A stretch of 64,000 nucleotides of DNA from CAJWKT01 sp964465375 (GTDB lineage Bacteria; Pseudomonadota; Gammaproteobacteria; Steroidobacterales; Rariloculaceae): contig CAYXIJ010000010.1 in the NCBI GenBank assembly GCA_964465375.1, positions 8,118 to 72,117 of the forward strand, given 5' to 3'. Positions 1-8,236 of the stretch are shown here, in pieces (within the stretch, counting starts at the first letter, position 1; the number at the start of each line of letters is the position of its first letter). Below the pieces are notes generated by a model. It saw nothing but the letters and a program-made list of their open reading frames with translations. It did no database searches and was not told the DNA's origin. A program made the translations under genes and the position numbers.

Positions 1-1219
1 CACTGGGAAGCTCAATTTCATCTATAGCTCGCCCAACCACCTTTGACTCTCCTGCATCACCATGAGCCACCGCCTCGATAGCTTCTGCAGCACCCCGTCT
101 CAAGGAATGAACTTTCACAACATCTCCGAGCCGAACGTGGGCCAGCAGAACCCCCAAAGTAATCTGCTGAGGTGAAATAGCAATATCGATGGTGCCAGCC
201 TGAACAAGCTCTGCATACACTGGTTTATTAATCAAAGCCATAACCTTGTGTGCGCCGAGCTTTTTCGCGAGCATAGCAGAAAGAATGTTGGCTTCTTCGG
301 CATTTGTCACGGATACAAAAACATCCGCACTATCAATATTTTCCTCTAGCAAAAGCTCTTCGTCAGCAGCATCTCCATGTAGCACCATAGCCTTGCTCAG
401 TAATTCAGATATTTGTCGGGCCCGCTCCCGATTCCGGTCAATCACTTTAACCTGGTTGGTATCTTCGAGAGATTTTGCAAGTCGTACACCAATGTTGCCC
501 CCGCCTGCTATGACTACTTTCCGCACGGGCTCATCCTGCTTGCGCATCTCATTGAGCACCGTTCGAATATCTTTGCGCGCTGCAATGAAAAAGACTTCGT
601 CGCCTCCTTCTACTATGGTATCTCCATCAGGGATAATACCCCGCCCTCCGCGGTAGATGGCAACAACACGACTCTCTACATTAGGAATGTGCTCTGAAAG
701 TTCTCTTAATGGATGACCAACTAGGGCGCCCCCCTCGTGAGCTTGGGTAGCAACTAACCGAACCCTACCCTCGGCAAATTCCAGCACCTGTAACGCTCCC
801 GGAAAACGAATTAGCTCGCAAATATGATTGGTTACCAGTTCCTCAGGGCTGATAGTGACATCCACTGGAATCATATCGGCCCCAAAAAGAGTTGGCTCAA
901 TTGAGTACTCGGCAGCCCGAATTCGAGCAATTTTGGTGGGTGTCTGAAATAAGGAAGATGCAACTTGGCAAGCCAACATATTCACCTCATCGCTGTGAGT
1001 CAAAGCGATCAGCATATCGGCCTCTTTCGCACCGGCCCTCTCCAAGACATTCGGAAACGCTGCATGTCCTACCACAGTCCGAACATCCAGCCGATCTTGA
1101 AGCTCACGAAGAACGTCGGCCCGATGGTCAACAATAGTGACCTCATTGGCCTCCTCGCGAGCCAAACTGTAGGCAGCCGTGGTACCAACCTGCCCTGCAC
1201 CTACGATTAAAATTCTCAT
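1..1219 (-). CDS. trkA: Trk potassium uptake system regulatory subunit TrkA (partial, C-terminus off the left edge)
   Basis: Peripheral cytoplasmic NAD(H)-binding gating subunit of the TrkH/TrkG K+ uptake channel. The start is the ATG at 1219 and the protein opens with a Rossmann glycine motif (ILIVGAGQVG), as expected for the first RCK-N domain. Reading from the window edge gives a typical TrkA C-terminal RCK-C sequence (GDVVKVHSLRRGAAEAIEA, then SKVVGRAIDEIELP). About 406 codons are present against a family length near 458, so roughly the last 50 residues are missing because of the window boundary, not a mutation. It lies 28 bases downstream of uvrD on the same strand. The identification is firm. 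Confidence 0.95.
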   Translation of the reverse strand, partial: MRILIVGAGQVGTTAAYSLAREEANEVTIVDHRADVLRELQDRLDVRTVVGHAAFPNVLERAGAKEADMLIALTHSDEVNMLACQVASSLFQTPTKIARIRAAEYSIEPTLFGADMIPVDVTISPEELVTNHICELIRFPGALQVLEFAEGRVRLVATQAHEGGALVGHPLRELSEHIPNVESRVVAIYRGGRGIIPDGDTIVEGGDEVFFIAARKDIRTVLNEMRKQDEPVRKVVIAGGGNIGVRLAKSLEDTNQVKVIDRNRERARQISELLSKAMVLHGDAADEELLLEENIDSADVFVSVTNAEEANILSAMLAKKLGAHKVMALINKPVYAELVQAGTIDIAISPQQITLGVLLAHVRLGDVVKVHSLRRGAAEAIEAVAHGDAGESKVVGRAIDEIELPS

Positions 1220-1247
1220 GGTATCTATTGCGATTCAGGTGTGTAGT

Positions 1248-3401
1248 TTACATCACTTCCAATTTGGCATACGCAATAACTAACCACTTCGCACCCTCCT
1301 GCTCAAAATTGACCTGCACCCGAGCATGATCGCCGCTGCCCTCTCGGTTAACCACGATCCCTTCCCCAAACTTAGCGTGATGAACTCTTTGGCCCAGACC
1401 CACGCCGCCGGAATCATTATTGGCGAGCCAAGTTGGCTTGTGTCTTGGGCCAGAAAAAGAGAGTTTGGGTCGGATCTCCTCTAACAACTCCTGGGGAATC
1501 TCACGAAGGAAACGTGATGGTATACCCAAACTGTCCATTCCGTAGAGGCGTCTTTGTTCGGCATAACTCAAAACGAGGTACTGCTGGGCACGGGTTATTC
1601 CCACATAACAAAGACGTCGCTCTTCTTCCAACCCACCGACATCTGTTATTGATCGCTGATGAGGAAAAAGTCCGTCTTCCAAGCCCACCATAAATACCAG
1701 TGGAAACTCCAAGCCTTTTGCCGAATGCAGTGTCATTAGTTGAACAAAATCTTCATAAGTCTCGGCCTGAGTTTCCCCGGACTCTAGAACCGCATATGAA
1801 AGAAACGCCACAAGAGGCGAAAATTCAGAATCTTCATCTTGGAGCACTCCCTGAGCTGCACTAATTAACTCATTCAGATTCTCTGCTCGCGCCTCGCTGC
1901 TCATTTTTCCATCATGTCCGTGGTAATTCATTAAGCCACTCACTTCAATAACCTTTTGTACTTGCTGATAGAGAGGCAGATCACGTGTGTCTTTATCAAG
2001 CTTGTCTATCTGAAGTAGGAAACCATGTAATGCGCTACTAGTCCGTTTGGGTAGTTGATCATCAGCAATAATGCTGGTTGCGCTGTTCCAGAGACTTGCG
2101 CCCACCTTTCGAGCTTGACTGCGAACTGCATCCAAAGTCCGTGCGCCGACACCACGCGGCGGGGTATTTACCACCCTCTCGAAGGAAGAGTCATCATTCC
2201 GATTAGCAATTAATCTTAGATAGGCCAGCGTATCTTTGATTTCCGCTCGTTCGAAAAAACGTAACCCCCCATAAACCCGATACGGGATTCCAGCTGCGAG
2301 CAACCCTTCTTCGAAAACCCGGGATTGCGCATTAGATCGGTACAGAATTGCTATGTCATTCCGCCGGTTGCCCTCCTTAAGATAATCCCCTATTCGATTT
2401 ATGACAAATTCAACTTCCTCGCGCTCATTGAAAGCTGCATAAAGACGTATTGGTTCCCCTTCCGCCCCTTCAGTCCATAAATTTTTTCCTAATCGGGAAT
2501 CGTTGTGAGAAATAATCGCGTTTGCTGCGCTTAAAATCGTTGAGGTGGAACGGTAATTCTGCTCTAACCGAACTACTTCTGCCTGGGGAAAATCTTTCTG
2601 GAATCTTTGTAGATTCTCAACTCTTGCTCCCCGCCAACGGTAAATAGACTGGTCATCGTCACCTACCACGAAGGGAACGCCCGTCTGTCCCGCAAGCAAC
2701 TTGAGCCACCTATATTGAATGGCATTGGTATCCTGAAATTCGTCTACAAGAAGATGCTGAAATCGATTTCGATACAACAACATCAAATCTTCTTGTTCCC
2801 TGAGCAACTCTAGGGCTCTCAGCAACAGCTCACCAAAATCTACCACAGAACCTTCCAAGCAAGCCTTCTCGTAACCAGCATAAATTTTGATTAGCTGCTT
2901 GTGTCCTGATTTTTTGTCATCTTTAACTTGCTTAGACCTACGCCCCTCATCCTTTTGAGCATTTATGAACCACTGGATCTCCTTTGGCACCCACTCGTTC
3001 TCATCAAGTCCCATTGTTTTTAGTAATCGACGAATCATCCGTATCTGATCTTGCGAGTCCATTATCTGGAATCCTTCTGCAAGCCCAGCCTCCTTCCAAT
3101 GTATGCGCAAAAGCCGGTGGGCAAGGCCATGGAAGGTACCAATCCAAAAATGCCTTGTGGGAAATCCCAAAAGCGATTCAATCCGTTGACGCATCTCTGA
3201 TGCGGCCTTGTTGGTGAAGGTCACAGCGAGCAATTGTTTGGGAGAAATCCCATCTACACGAACTAGCCACGCAATGCGATGAACAAGGACTCGAGTTTTT
3301 CCACTGCCGGCACCAGCCAGCACCAGGGTCGCTCGATGGGCTGCAGTGACTGCGTCCCGCTGGGCATCATTTAAAGGATCAATGATGTCAGTGACGTCCA
3401 T
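1248..3401 (-). CDS. uvrD: DNA helicase II (UvrD/PcrA-type superfamily 1 helicase)
   Basis: 3'-5' DNA helicase that removes the incised oligonucleotide in nucleotide excision repair and unwinds nicked DNA in mismatch repair. The 717-residue length matches UvrD. Walker A GAGSGKT lies at about residues 30-36. The Walker B box DEFQDTN follows near 220, QNYRST near 280, the LHSAKGLEF motif near 560, and the VGITRA motif near 595. The C-terminal part (QRVHHAKFGEGIVV) is the Tudor-like region that contacts RNA polymerase in UvrD and PcrA. It sits 31 bases after ctaB and is probably co-transcribed with it. Rep is the only close alternative, and the C-terminal domain favours UvrD. Confidence 0.95.
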   Translation of the reverse strand: MDVTDIIDPLNDAQRDAVTAAHRATLVLAGAGSGKTRVLVHRIAWLVRVDGISPKQLLAVTFTNKAASEMRQRIESLLGFPTRHFWIGTFHGLAHRLLRIHWKEAGLAEGFQIMDSQDQIRMIRRLLKTMGLDENEWVPKEIQWFINAQKDEGRRSKQVKDDKKSGHKQLIKIYAGYEKACLEGSVVDFGELLLRALELLREQEDLMLLYRNRFQHLLVDEFQDTNAIQYRWLKLLAGQTGVPFVVGDDDQSIYRWRGARVENLQRFQKDFPQAEVVRLEQNYRSTSTILSAANAIISHNDSRLGKNLWTEGAEGEPIRLYAAFNEREEVEFVINRIGDYLKEGNRRNDIAILYRSNAQSRVFEEGLLAAGIPYRVYGGLRFFERAEIKDTLAYLRLIANRNDDSSFERVVNTPPRGVGARTLDAVRSQARKVGASLWNSATSIIADDQLPKRTSSALHGFLLQIDKLDKDTRDLPLYQQVQKVIEVSGLMNYHGHDGKMSSEARAENLNELISAAQGVLQDEDSEFSPLVAFLSYAVLESGETQAETYEDFVQLMTLHSAKGLEFPLVFMVGLEDGLFPHQRSITDVGGLEEERRLCYVGITRAQQYLVLSYAEQRRLYGMDSLGIPSRFLREIPQELLEEIRPKLSFSGPRHKPTWLANNDSGGVGLGQRVHHAKFGEGIVVNREGSGDHARVQVNFEQEGAKWLVIAYAKLEVM

Positions 3402-3432
3402 ATTGACCTTTCAACTTAGAGATCCAGAGAAC

Positions 3433-4347
3433 CTATTCGGGCCAGAAAGCGGGAATATAATGATCTAGTAGCAAGAAGGTAAATAAGGCCATAAGGTAAC
3501 TAATGGAGTAGCTGAAAGTCTTCATGGAAGCACCGCTTGTTTCAGCGAATTTAAGCCTTAAGGCATAGTACAGAAAACCACCCCCAAGAAATGAAGCGCC
3601 AAATAGATATAGAAAACCACTATTACCAGTTAGAAAGGGCAGAAGTGAAACAATTAAAAGCAGCATCGTGTAATAAAGGATGAATGACTTGGTAAGTTTG
3701 CTGCCATGAGTAACTGGTAGCATAGGTATACCTGCCCTTGTGTAGTCTTCCTTCCTCGCTAGAGCCAAAGCCCAGAAATGGGGTGGTGTCCAAGTAAATA
3801 TGATAAGGAACAAGATGAGGGCAAAACTCTCCACTTGATCTGTCACAGCGGTCCAGCCTAACAGCGGTGGCGCAGCTCCAGCAGCCCCACCAATAACAAT
3901 GTTCTGCGGCGTAGCCCGCTTAAGGTATACGGTATAAATAATTGCATAACCAATTAGTGAAGCAAAGGTCAGAATTGCAGTAAGAGAGTTAACAAAAAAT
4001 ACCAATACCGATATTCCGAAAAATCCAAGCAACACCGCAAAAGCAATTGCATTTTTTTCTTTTATTCTACCCGAGGGCATTGGTCGACTTTTGGTGCGCG
4101 CCATCTTTGCATCCAAACGTATATCTAGGATGTGGTTTACAACTGCTCCAGAGGCTGCTGCAAGACCGATTCCAAGACTTCCGAAGATAAGTGCCCCAAG
4201 AGGCGCCATGCGAGGAGATGCCAAAAACATGCCAACGATTGCTGTAAACACCAAAAGCTGAACTACGCCCGGCTTGGTAAGGACATAATAATCACGGAAC
4301 ACGGCGAAAACCGAATTCCTATTTTTGTCTAACTCTCTGGTTACCAT
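3433..4347 (-). CDS. ctaB: Protoheme IX farnesyltransferase (heme O synthase)
   Basis: Membrane prenyltransferase that adds a farnesyl group to heme B to give heme O, the precursor of heme A. It is a UbiA-superfamily protein with about eight to nine hydrophobic segments. The first Asp-rich motif NHILDIRLD lies at residues 71-79 and is followed by the conserved RTKSRPMPSG. I chose the ATG at 4347 (MVTREL) because the family N-terminus aligns there; an upstream ATG at 4383 would only add sequence inside ctaA. The gene overlaps the end of ctaA by 29 bases, which indicates translational coupling. No cytochrome oxidase structural genes lie in the window, although ctaA and ctaB often accompany them. 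Confidence 0.93.
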   Translation of the reverse strand: MVTRELDKNRNSVFAVFRDYYVLTKPGVVQLLVFTAIVGMFLASPRMAPLGALIFGSLGIGLAAASGAVVNHILDIRLDAKMARTKSRPMPSGRIKEKNAIAFAVLLGFFGISVLVFFVNSLTAILTFASLIGYAIIYTVYLKRATPQNIVIGGAAGAAPPLLGWTAVTDQVESFALILFLIIFTWTPPHFWALALARKEDYTRAGIPMLPVTHGSKLTKSFILYYTMLLLIVSLLPFLTGNSGFLYLFGASFLGGGFLYYALRLKFAETSGASMKTFSYSISYLMALFTFLLLDHYIPAFWPE

Positions 4348-5293
4348 TGAGAACCACCACAAAAAGTAATGCTGCCCCGCCATTGTGCGCTACAGCTGCA
4401 GCCAGTGGAACATTAAAAATAACTACACTGACACCGATGAAAAGTTGCGCAACCAGCGCCAGCACAATCAATGCCCCATCCAGTTTTGCCGATTTTTCAC
4501 GAAATAAACGCCAACCAAAAAAGCCAACCAAAAAAGCCGCCAAAATCGCGCCCAAACGGTGAGTAAAGTGGATTGCCACCCGGGCTGGATGATCCAAAAC
4601 ACCACCCTCATAATCGATGCCAAGACCCCGCCAAAGAATGAATCCCTCCCGAAAATCCGCCACCTGAGGCCACCATTGAGTTTGACACGTAGGAAAATCT
4701 GGGCAGGCGAGTGCAGCATAATTAGTGCTGGTCCAACCTCCAAGCGCAATTTGCATAAAGAGGACAATAACTGCAATAGTTCCCAGCCTGATAGGGACAA
4801 GCACAGGCCTAATAGCACCAGTACGCCACTCGCTCATCCAAGAGAGCAGTCCCAGTGTTGCTAGCCCCCCAAGAAGGTGGAATAAAACAATGATTGGCTT
4901 CAGCAACATCGTCACGGTCCACATGCCCAATACACCCTGAAATATAACTAATCCAAGCAATACTAATGGTAGCCGCCGGGGTTGCATCGGGTCCCGGCGG
5001 TTCACCCAAGACAATGCAGCCAAAGCAACGCAAACTAGGCCCAGAACAGATGCCAAGTAACGATGAAACATTTCTCTCCAGGCTTTACCCACATCGATTG
5101 GACGCTCTGGAAAAAGCATCTCAATTTCAACCTGAACTTGCTCGTCGCTTGGTACTAATAAGCGTCCGTAACAACCCGGCCAATCTGGGCAACCCAGCCC
5201 CGCATCCGTGAGGCGCACCCAAGCTCCTACAACAACTACGACAAACGCAAGGGCCGTTCCTATGCGAGACAATCTACGAAAGGTAATTAGCAA
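4319..5293 (-). CDS. ctaA: Heme A synthase (COX15/CtaA family)
   Basis: Integral membrane enzyme that oxidises the C8 methyl group of heme O to a formyl group, giving heme A for aa3-type oxidases. The 324-residue protein has eight predicted membrane segments in two similar halves. Each half carries a cysteine pair, CPDWPGC (residues 35-41) and CPDFPTC, as in the disulfide-bearing class of CtaA. Candidate heme-ligand histidines stand in FHRYL (H77), FHLLGG, HFTHRLG and AVAHNGG. It precedes and overlaps ctaB. The pair predicts a heme-A-containing terminal oxidase encoded elsewhere in the genome. Confidence 0.93.
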   Translation of the reverse strand: MLITFRRLSRIGTALAFVVVVVGAWVRLTDAGLGCPDWPGCYGRLLVPSDEQVQVEIEMLFPERPIDVGKAWREMFHRYLASVLGLVCVALAALSWVNRRDPMQPRRLPLVLLGLVIFQGVLGMWTVTMLLKPIIVLFHLLGGLATLGLLSWMSEWRTGAIRPVLVPIRLGTIAVIVLFMQIALGGWTSTNYAALACPDFPTCQTQWWPQVADFREGFILWRGLGIDYEGGVLDHPARVAIHFTHRLGAILAAFLVGFFGWRLFREKSAKLDGALIVLALVAQLFIGVSVVIFNVPLAAAVAHNGGAALLFVVVLNGNQRVRQK

Positions 5294-5335
5294 TTTTGGT
5301 TCTCAGTCGGTCACTTACTTGGTCTGAGAAGTATA

Positions 5336-6220
5336 TCAGCGCCCCTTAAGAGTGCGGGTGAGTTCGTTCACGGAAATATGCACAGCCCTGTCTGCTAATC
5401 CTCTTTCGAGGGATTTCTCAGAACCCCAGGCTTGACCAAAAATCAGCTCTACTGTCGTAGATATTCTTTTTTGTCCTCTGCATAGAAGCTCACTTTCAAA
5501 ATGCTTCCAGCGACTAGGCGGGGTGAGGCCCGCTCGTCTACCTACAGCTACATTCGTGGCTCCGCAAGCTCGCAAATCATGTACGAGAGATGTCACATCT
5601 CCATGGGTTACTTGTAAATGATCTACATCTACTACTGGCTCTACGAAGCCGGCCCGGAGAATTAAATCCCCTATATCGTGCATGTCCATAAATCCGTGCA
5701 CGTGTATCTCCTCGTCAACATTACGCCAAGCACGACGTACCTCTTGCAATGTATCGGGGCCCAAGGTAGTGAATACTAGTAACCCGCCATTCACTAGCAC
5801 GCGCGCGGCTTCAGTCAGGACAGTTTCCACTGAACACCAAGGCAAAATCAGATTTGCAAAAATCAGGTCAACGCTTTGACTAGCGATCGGTAAGGATTGA
5901 GCATCGGCCATCATTGGATAGATGCGCCTGACCACTCGGCGGCGGCGCGACACATGCTCAAGCATTCTGATGCTTCTATCCACGGCTATGACCCGCGAGT
6001 CAGGATAATTTTGGGCTAATGCGAGCGCGCCTTTCCCAGTTGCAGAACCCAGATCAACAATGACTTGGGGTAACTGCTGAACTAAAGTCAATCGCTCTAG
6101 CAGTCTACGCCTTGCTTCACTATGAATTACATCAAAATCGTCAAAGTCTGCACTTACGCGGTCGAATGCCCGTGTGGCAGCTATTGAATCAGGCAGGCTA
6201 ATGAAGGAGTCAGGCTTCAC
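5336..6220 (-). CDS. bioC: Malonyl-ACP O-methyltransferase BioC
   Basis: SAM-dependent methyltransferase that caps malonyl-ACP so that fatty acid synthesis can build the pimeloyl moiety of biotin. The class I SAM-binding motif VDLGSATGKG lies at residues 55-64, followed by VIAVDRS and the acidic loop ADAQSLP. The 294-residue length is normal for proteobacterial BioC. The start overlaps the end of bioB by 11 bases, which supports the biotin assignment over a generic methyltransferase. The demethylating esterase BioH and bioA, bioD and bioF are not in the window. Confidence 0.88.
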   Translation of the reverse strand: MKPDSFISLPDSIAATRAFDRVSADFDDFDVIHSEARRRLLERLTLVQQLPQVIVDLGSATGKGALALAQNYPDSRVIAVDRSIRMLEHVSRRRRVVRRIYPMMADAQSLPIASQSVDLIFANLILPWCSVETVLTEAARVLVNGGLLVFTTLGPDTLQEVRRAWRNVDEEIHVHGFMDMHDIGDLILRAGFVEPVVDVDHLQVTHGDVTSLVHDLRACGATNVAVGRRAGLTPPSRWKHFESELLCRGQKRISTTVELIFGQAWGSEKSLERGLADRAVHISVNELTRTLKGR

Positions 6221-7220
6221 GGGCAGCCAAGGGCTCTGGTTTTAACCCCAAGCGTTTAAGGAGCATCCGATCCGCTTCGCGCTTTGGGTTATCCGTTGTA
6301 AGTAGCTGATCTCCAAAAAAAATTGAGTTAGCCCCAGCCATAAAACACATCGCCTGCAGTTCATCACTAAAATCAGTCCGGCCTGCGGATAGTCGTACGT
6401 GTGCGCACGGCATCAAAATACGCGCAACACCTACAACACGAACGAACTCCAGGCTATCCAGCACCTCAGCACTAGCAAGAGGCGTGCCCGGGATTTTAAC
6501 AAGGTTGTTTATCGGTACACTTTCCGGATGTTCAGACAACGTTGCCAGTGTATGTATGAGCTGAATCCTGTCTTCACGACTCTCTCCCATTCCTAAAATT
6601 CCACCGCAACAAACCTTGATGCCAGCTGACCGGACACTCTTCAGCGTCTCGAGTCGGTCTTGGTAGTGCCGGGTGGTGATAATTTTTGGGTAGAAGGACT
6701 CTGATGTGTCCAAGTTGTGGTTGTAATAATCAAGCCCTGAGTCAGCTAATGATTCAGCTTGGCCTGGAGTCAACAGCCCCAGTGTTGCGCAGGTCTCAAG
6801 CCCTAGTTCGCCAACCTCACGAATCATCTCTTTTATGGTTTTCAATTCAGTATCTTTGGGGCCCCGGTATGCTGCACCCATACAAAAACGAGTGGCTCCA
6901 GCTGCCTTAGCTTCCTGAGCCGCCTGACGAATATCCTCAAGTGACATCAGCTCATGAGTATGGATACCAGTGTTATAGCGAATACTCTGCGGGCAGTACG
7001 CACAATCTTCTGGGCACGAACCCGTTTTAATAGATACTAGGGTTGAAATTTGTACTGTATTTGGCTCAAAGTTCTGTCGATGCACCCATTGAGCAGCATA
7101 CAAGAGATCGTTAAAAGGAAGACGAAAGAGCGACTCTACTTCTGCCCTGCTCCAATCCTGCCTCGGAATAGCATTTATCTTGAGGCTTCCCACAGAAATT
7201 TCTTTTCTCGCTAAAAGCAT
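6210..7220 (-). CDS. bioB: Biotin synthase BioB
   Basis: Radical SAM enzyme that inserts sulfur into dethiobiotin in the last step of biotin synthesis. The radical SAM cluster motif CPEDCAYC has its cysteines at residues 69, 73 and 76, and the surrounding SIKTGSCPEDCAYCPQS is diagnostic. The YNHNLDTS motif and the C-terminal FMAGANSIFFGDQLLTT, both strongly conserved in BioB, are present. The length of 336 is typical. It is the first gene after a 92-base gap containing a candidate promoter and inverted repeat, and it overlaps bioC. Confidence 0.97.
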   Translation of the reverse strand: MLLARKEISVGSLKINAIPRQDWSRAEVESLFRLPFNDLLYAAQWVHRQNFEPNTVQISTLVSIKTGSCPEDCAYCPQSIRYNTGIHTHELMSLEDIRQAAQEAKAAGATRFCMGAAYRGPKDTELKTIKEMIREVGELGLETCATLGLLTPGQAESLADSGLDYYNHNLDTSESFYPKIITTRHYQDRLETLKSVRSAGIKVCCGGILGMGESREDRIQLIHTLATLSEHPESVPINNLVKIPGTPLASAEVLDSLEFVRVVGVARILMPCAHVRLSAGRTDFSDELQAMCFMAGANSIFFGDQLLTTDNPKREADRMLLKRLGLKPEPLAAREA

Positions 7221-7248
7221 ACGCTACTAATTCCCTAGAACTCTGTAT

Positions 7249-7277
7249 ATCAGATAACTTAGAAATCCGGCTGTCAA
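7249..7277 (-). promoter_or_regulatory. Candidate promoter of bioB-bioC
   Basis: On the minus strand a perfect -35 hexamer TTGACA (7277-7272) is followed after 17 bases by TCTGAT (7254-7249); TGATAT two bases further on is an alternative -10. Transcription would begin about 20 bases before the bioB ATG. The -35 hexamer overlaps one arm of an 8-base inverted repeat described separately. This is a consensus match only, and the -10 is weak. Confidence 0.4.
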
Positions 7278-7313
7278 CCATAAGAAGCTATATCACCTAT
7301 TAAGCTGACAGCC
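7269..7313. promoter_or_regulatory. Perfect 8-base inverted repeat at the bioB promoter
   Basis: GGCTGTCA (7269-7276) and TGACAGCC (7306-7313) form a perfect inverted repeat with a 29-base spacer. One arm overlaps the bioB -35 hexamer and the other touches the ubiA stop codon. It could be a regulator site or an RNA hairpin at the end of ubiA. It lacks a T-tract on either strand, and it does not match the BirA operator in half-site spacing. Confidence 0.35.
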
Positions 7314-8236
7314 TAATTATGGAATAAATAATCGAGTGCCATACCGAAAAAAATACATGCCCCTAAAGCAGAATTGCTCATAAAAGCGCGAAAACAAAGC
7401 TCAGAATCACGATCCTTTATAAGATACTGCTGATAAAGGGCACAAAAACCTGCGGCTCCTAAACCCCCAAAATACCAAAAACCTAAGCCCTCACTTTTCC
7501 CCACTAATATCAGAGTTCCAAAAAAGATCATCTGTAAAGTCCACAAAAGCATCTTGTCTAGGTCACCAAAAAGTATTGCTATCGATCTAACGCCGATTTT
7601 TAGATCTTCTTCTCGGTCAGCCATAGCGTATTCGGTGTCATAAATGACACCCCAAACAATTGTTCCTAAAAACAAAAGCCACCCGACCCGAGGTACCTCC
7701 CCAAGTTGGGCCGCAAAAGCCATAGGCACGCCCCAGGCAAATGCAATTCCTAGCATGAACTGAGGAGTAGAAATAAAGCGCTTGGTAAATGGATAAATAA
7801 CTGTAATTGCTAGACCAATAACAGAGAGAATTTGAGTGAATCTATTTAGCGTCAAGACTAGACTTAGGGCCACAATCAAAAGCCCAACAAACACTATAAA
7901 AGCTTCATGGGAAGATACCTCACCCGTAGCCAGCGGCCTATCGCTTGTTCTTTTCACATATGGGTCAACCGAACGATCTGCAAAATCATTAACGATACAT
8001 CCAGCAGAACGCATGACGATGGTTCCGATAACAAAAATAATAAGAAGTTTCTCCATAGGCTGGCCGCGGCCTGCAATCCAAAGACCCCACAATGTTGGCC
8101 AAAGTAAAAGCCAAATTCCAATCGGGCGGTGTAGTCGCATCAGGCGAGCGTAGGCCGGATACTGACAAAAAATAATCCCAGCCCGTGCCACACATCGCCG
8201 CGCATATCTGCTGAATTTGGAAAGTTTATCCATCAT
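7313..8236 (-). CDS. ubiA: 4-hydroxybenzoate polyprenyltransferase UbiA
   Basis: Integral membrane prenyltransferase that joins a polyprenyl chain to 4-hydroxybenzoate, an early step of ubiquinone synthesis. The first metal-diphosphate motif NDFADRSVD lies at residues 83-91 and the second is DTEYAMADREED near 195-206, both diagnostic of UbiA. The 307-residue protein is rich in membrane helices. Its start overlaps the recG stop by four bases. In many relatives ubiC precedes ubiA, but here recG does. The chorismate lyase step must be supplied elsewhere. Confidence 0.94.
   Translation of the reverse strand: MMDKLSKFSRYARRCVARAGIIFCQYPAYARLMRLHRPIGIWLLLWPTLWGLWIAGRGQPMEKLLIIFVIGTIVMRSAGCIVNDFADRSVDPYVKRTSDRPLATGEVSSHEAFIVFVGLLIVALSLVLTLNRFTQILSVIGLAITVIYPFTKRFISTPQFMLGIAFAWGVPMAFAAQLGEVPRVGWLLFLGTIVWGVIYDTEYAMADREEDLKIGVRSIAILFGDLDKMLLWTLQMIFFGTLILVGKSEGLGFWYFGGLGAAGFCALYQQYLIKDRDSELCFRAFMSNSALGACIFFGMALDYLFHN

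Noticed and set aside
7269..7313. BirA operator at bioB
   Set aside because: One half resembles GGTTTACAA weakly, but the matching half-site at 14-15 bases spacing is absent.
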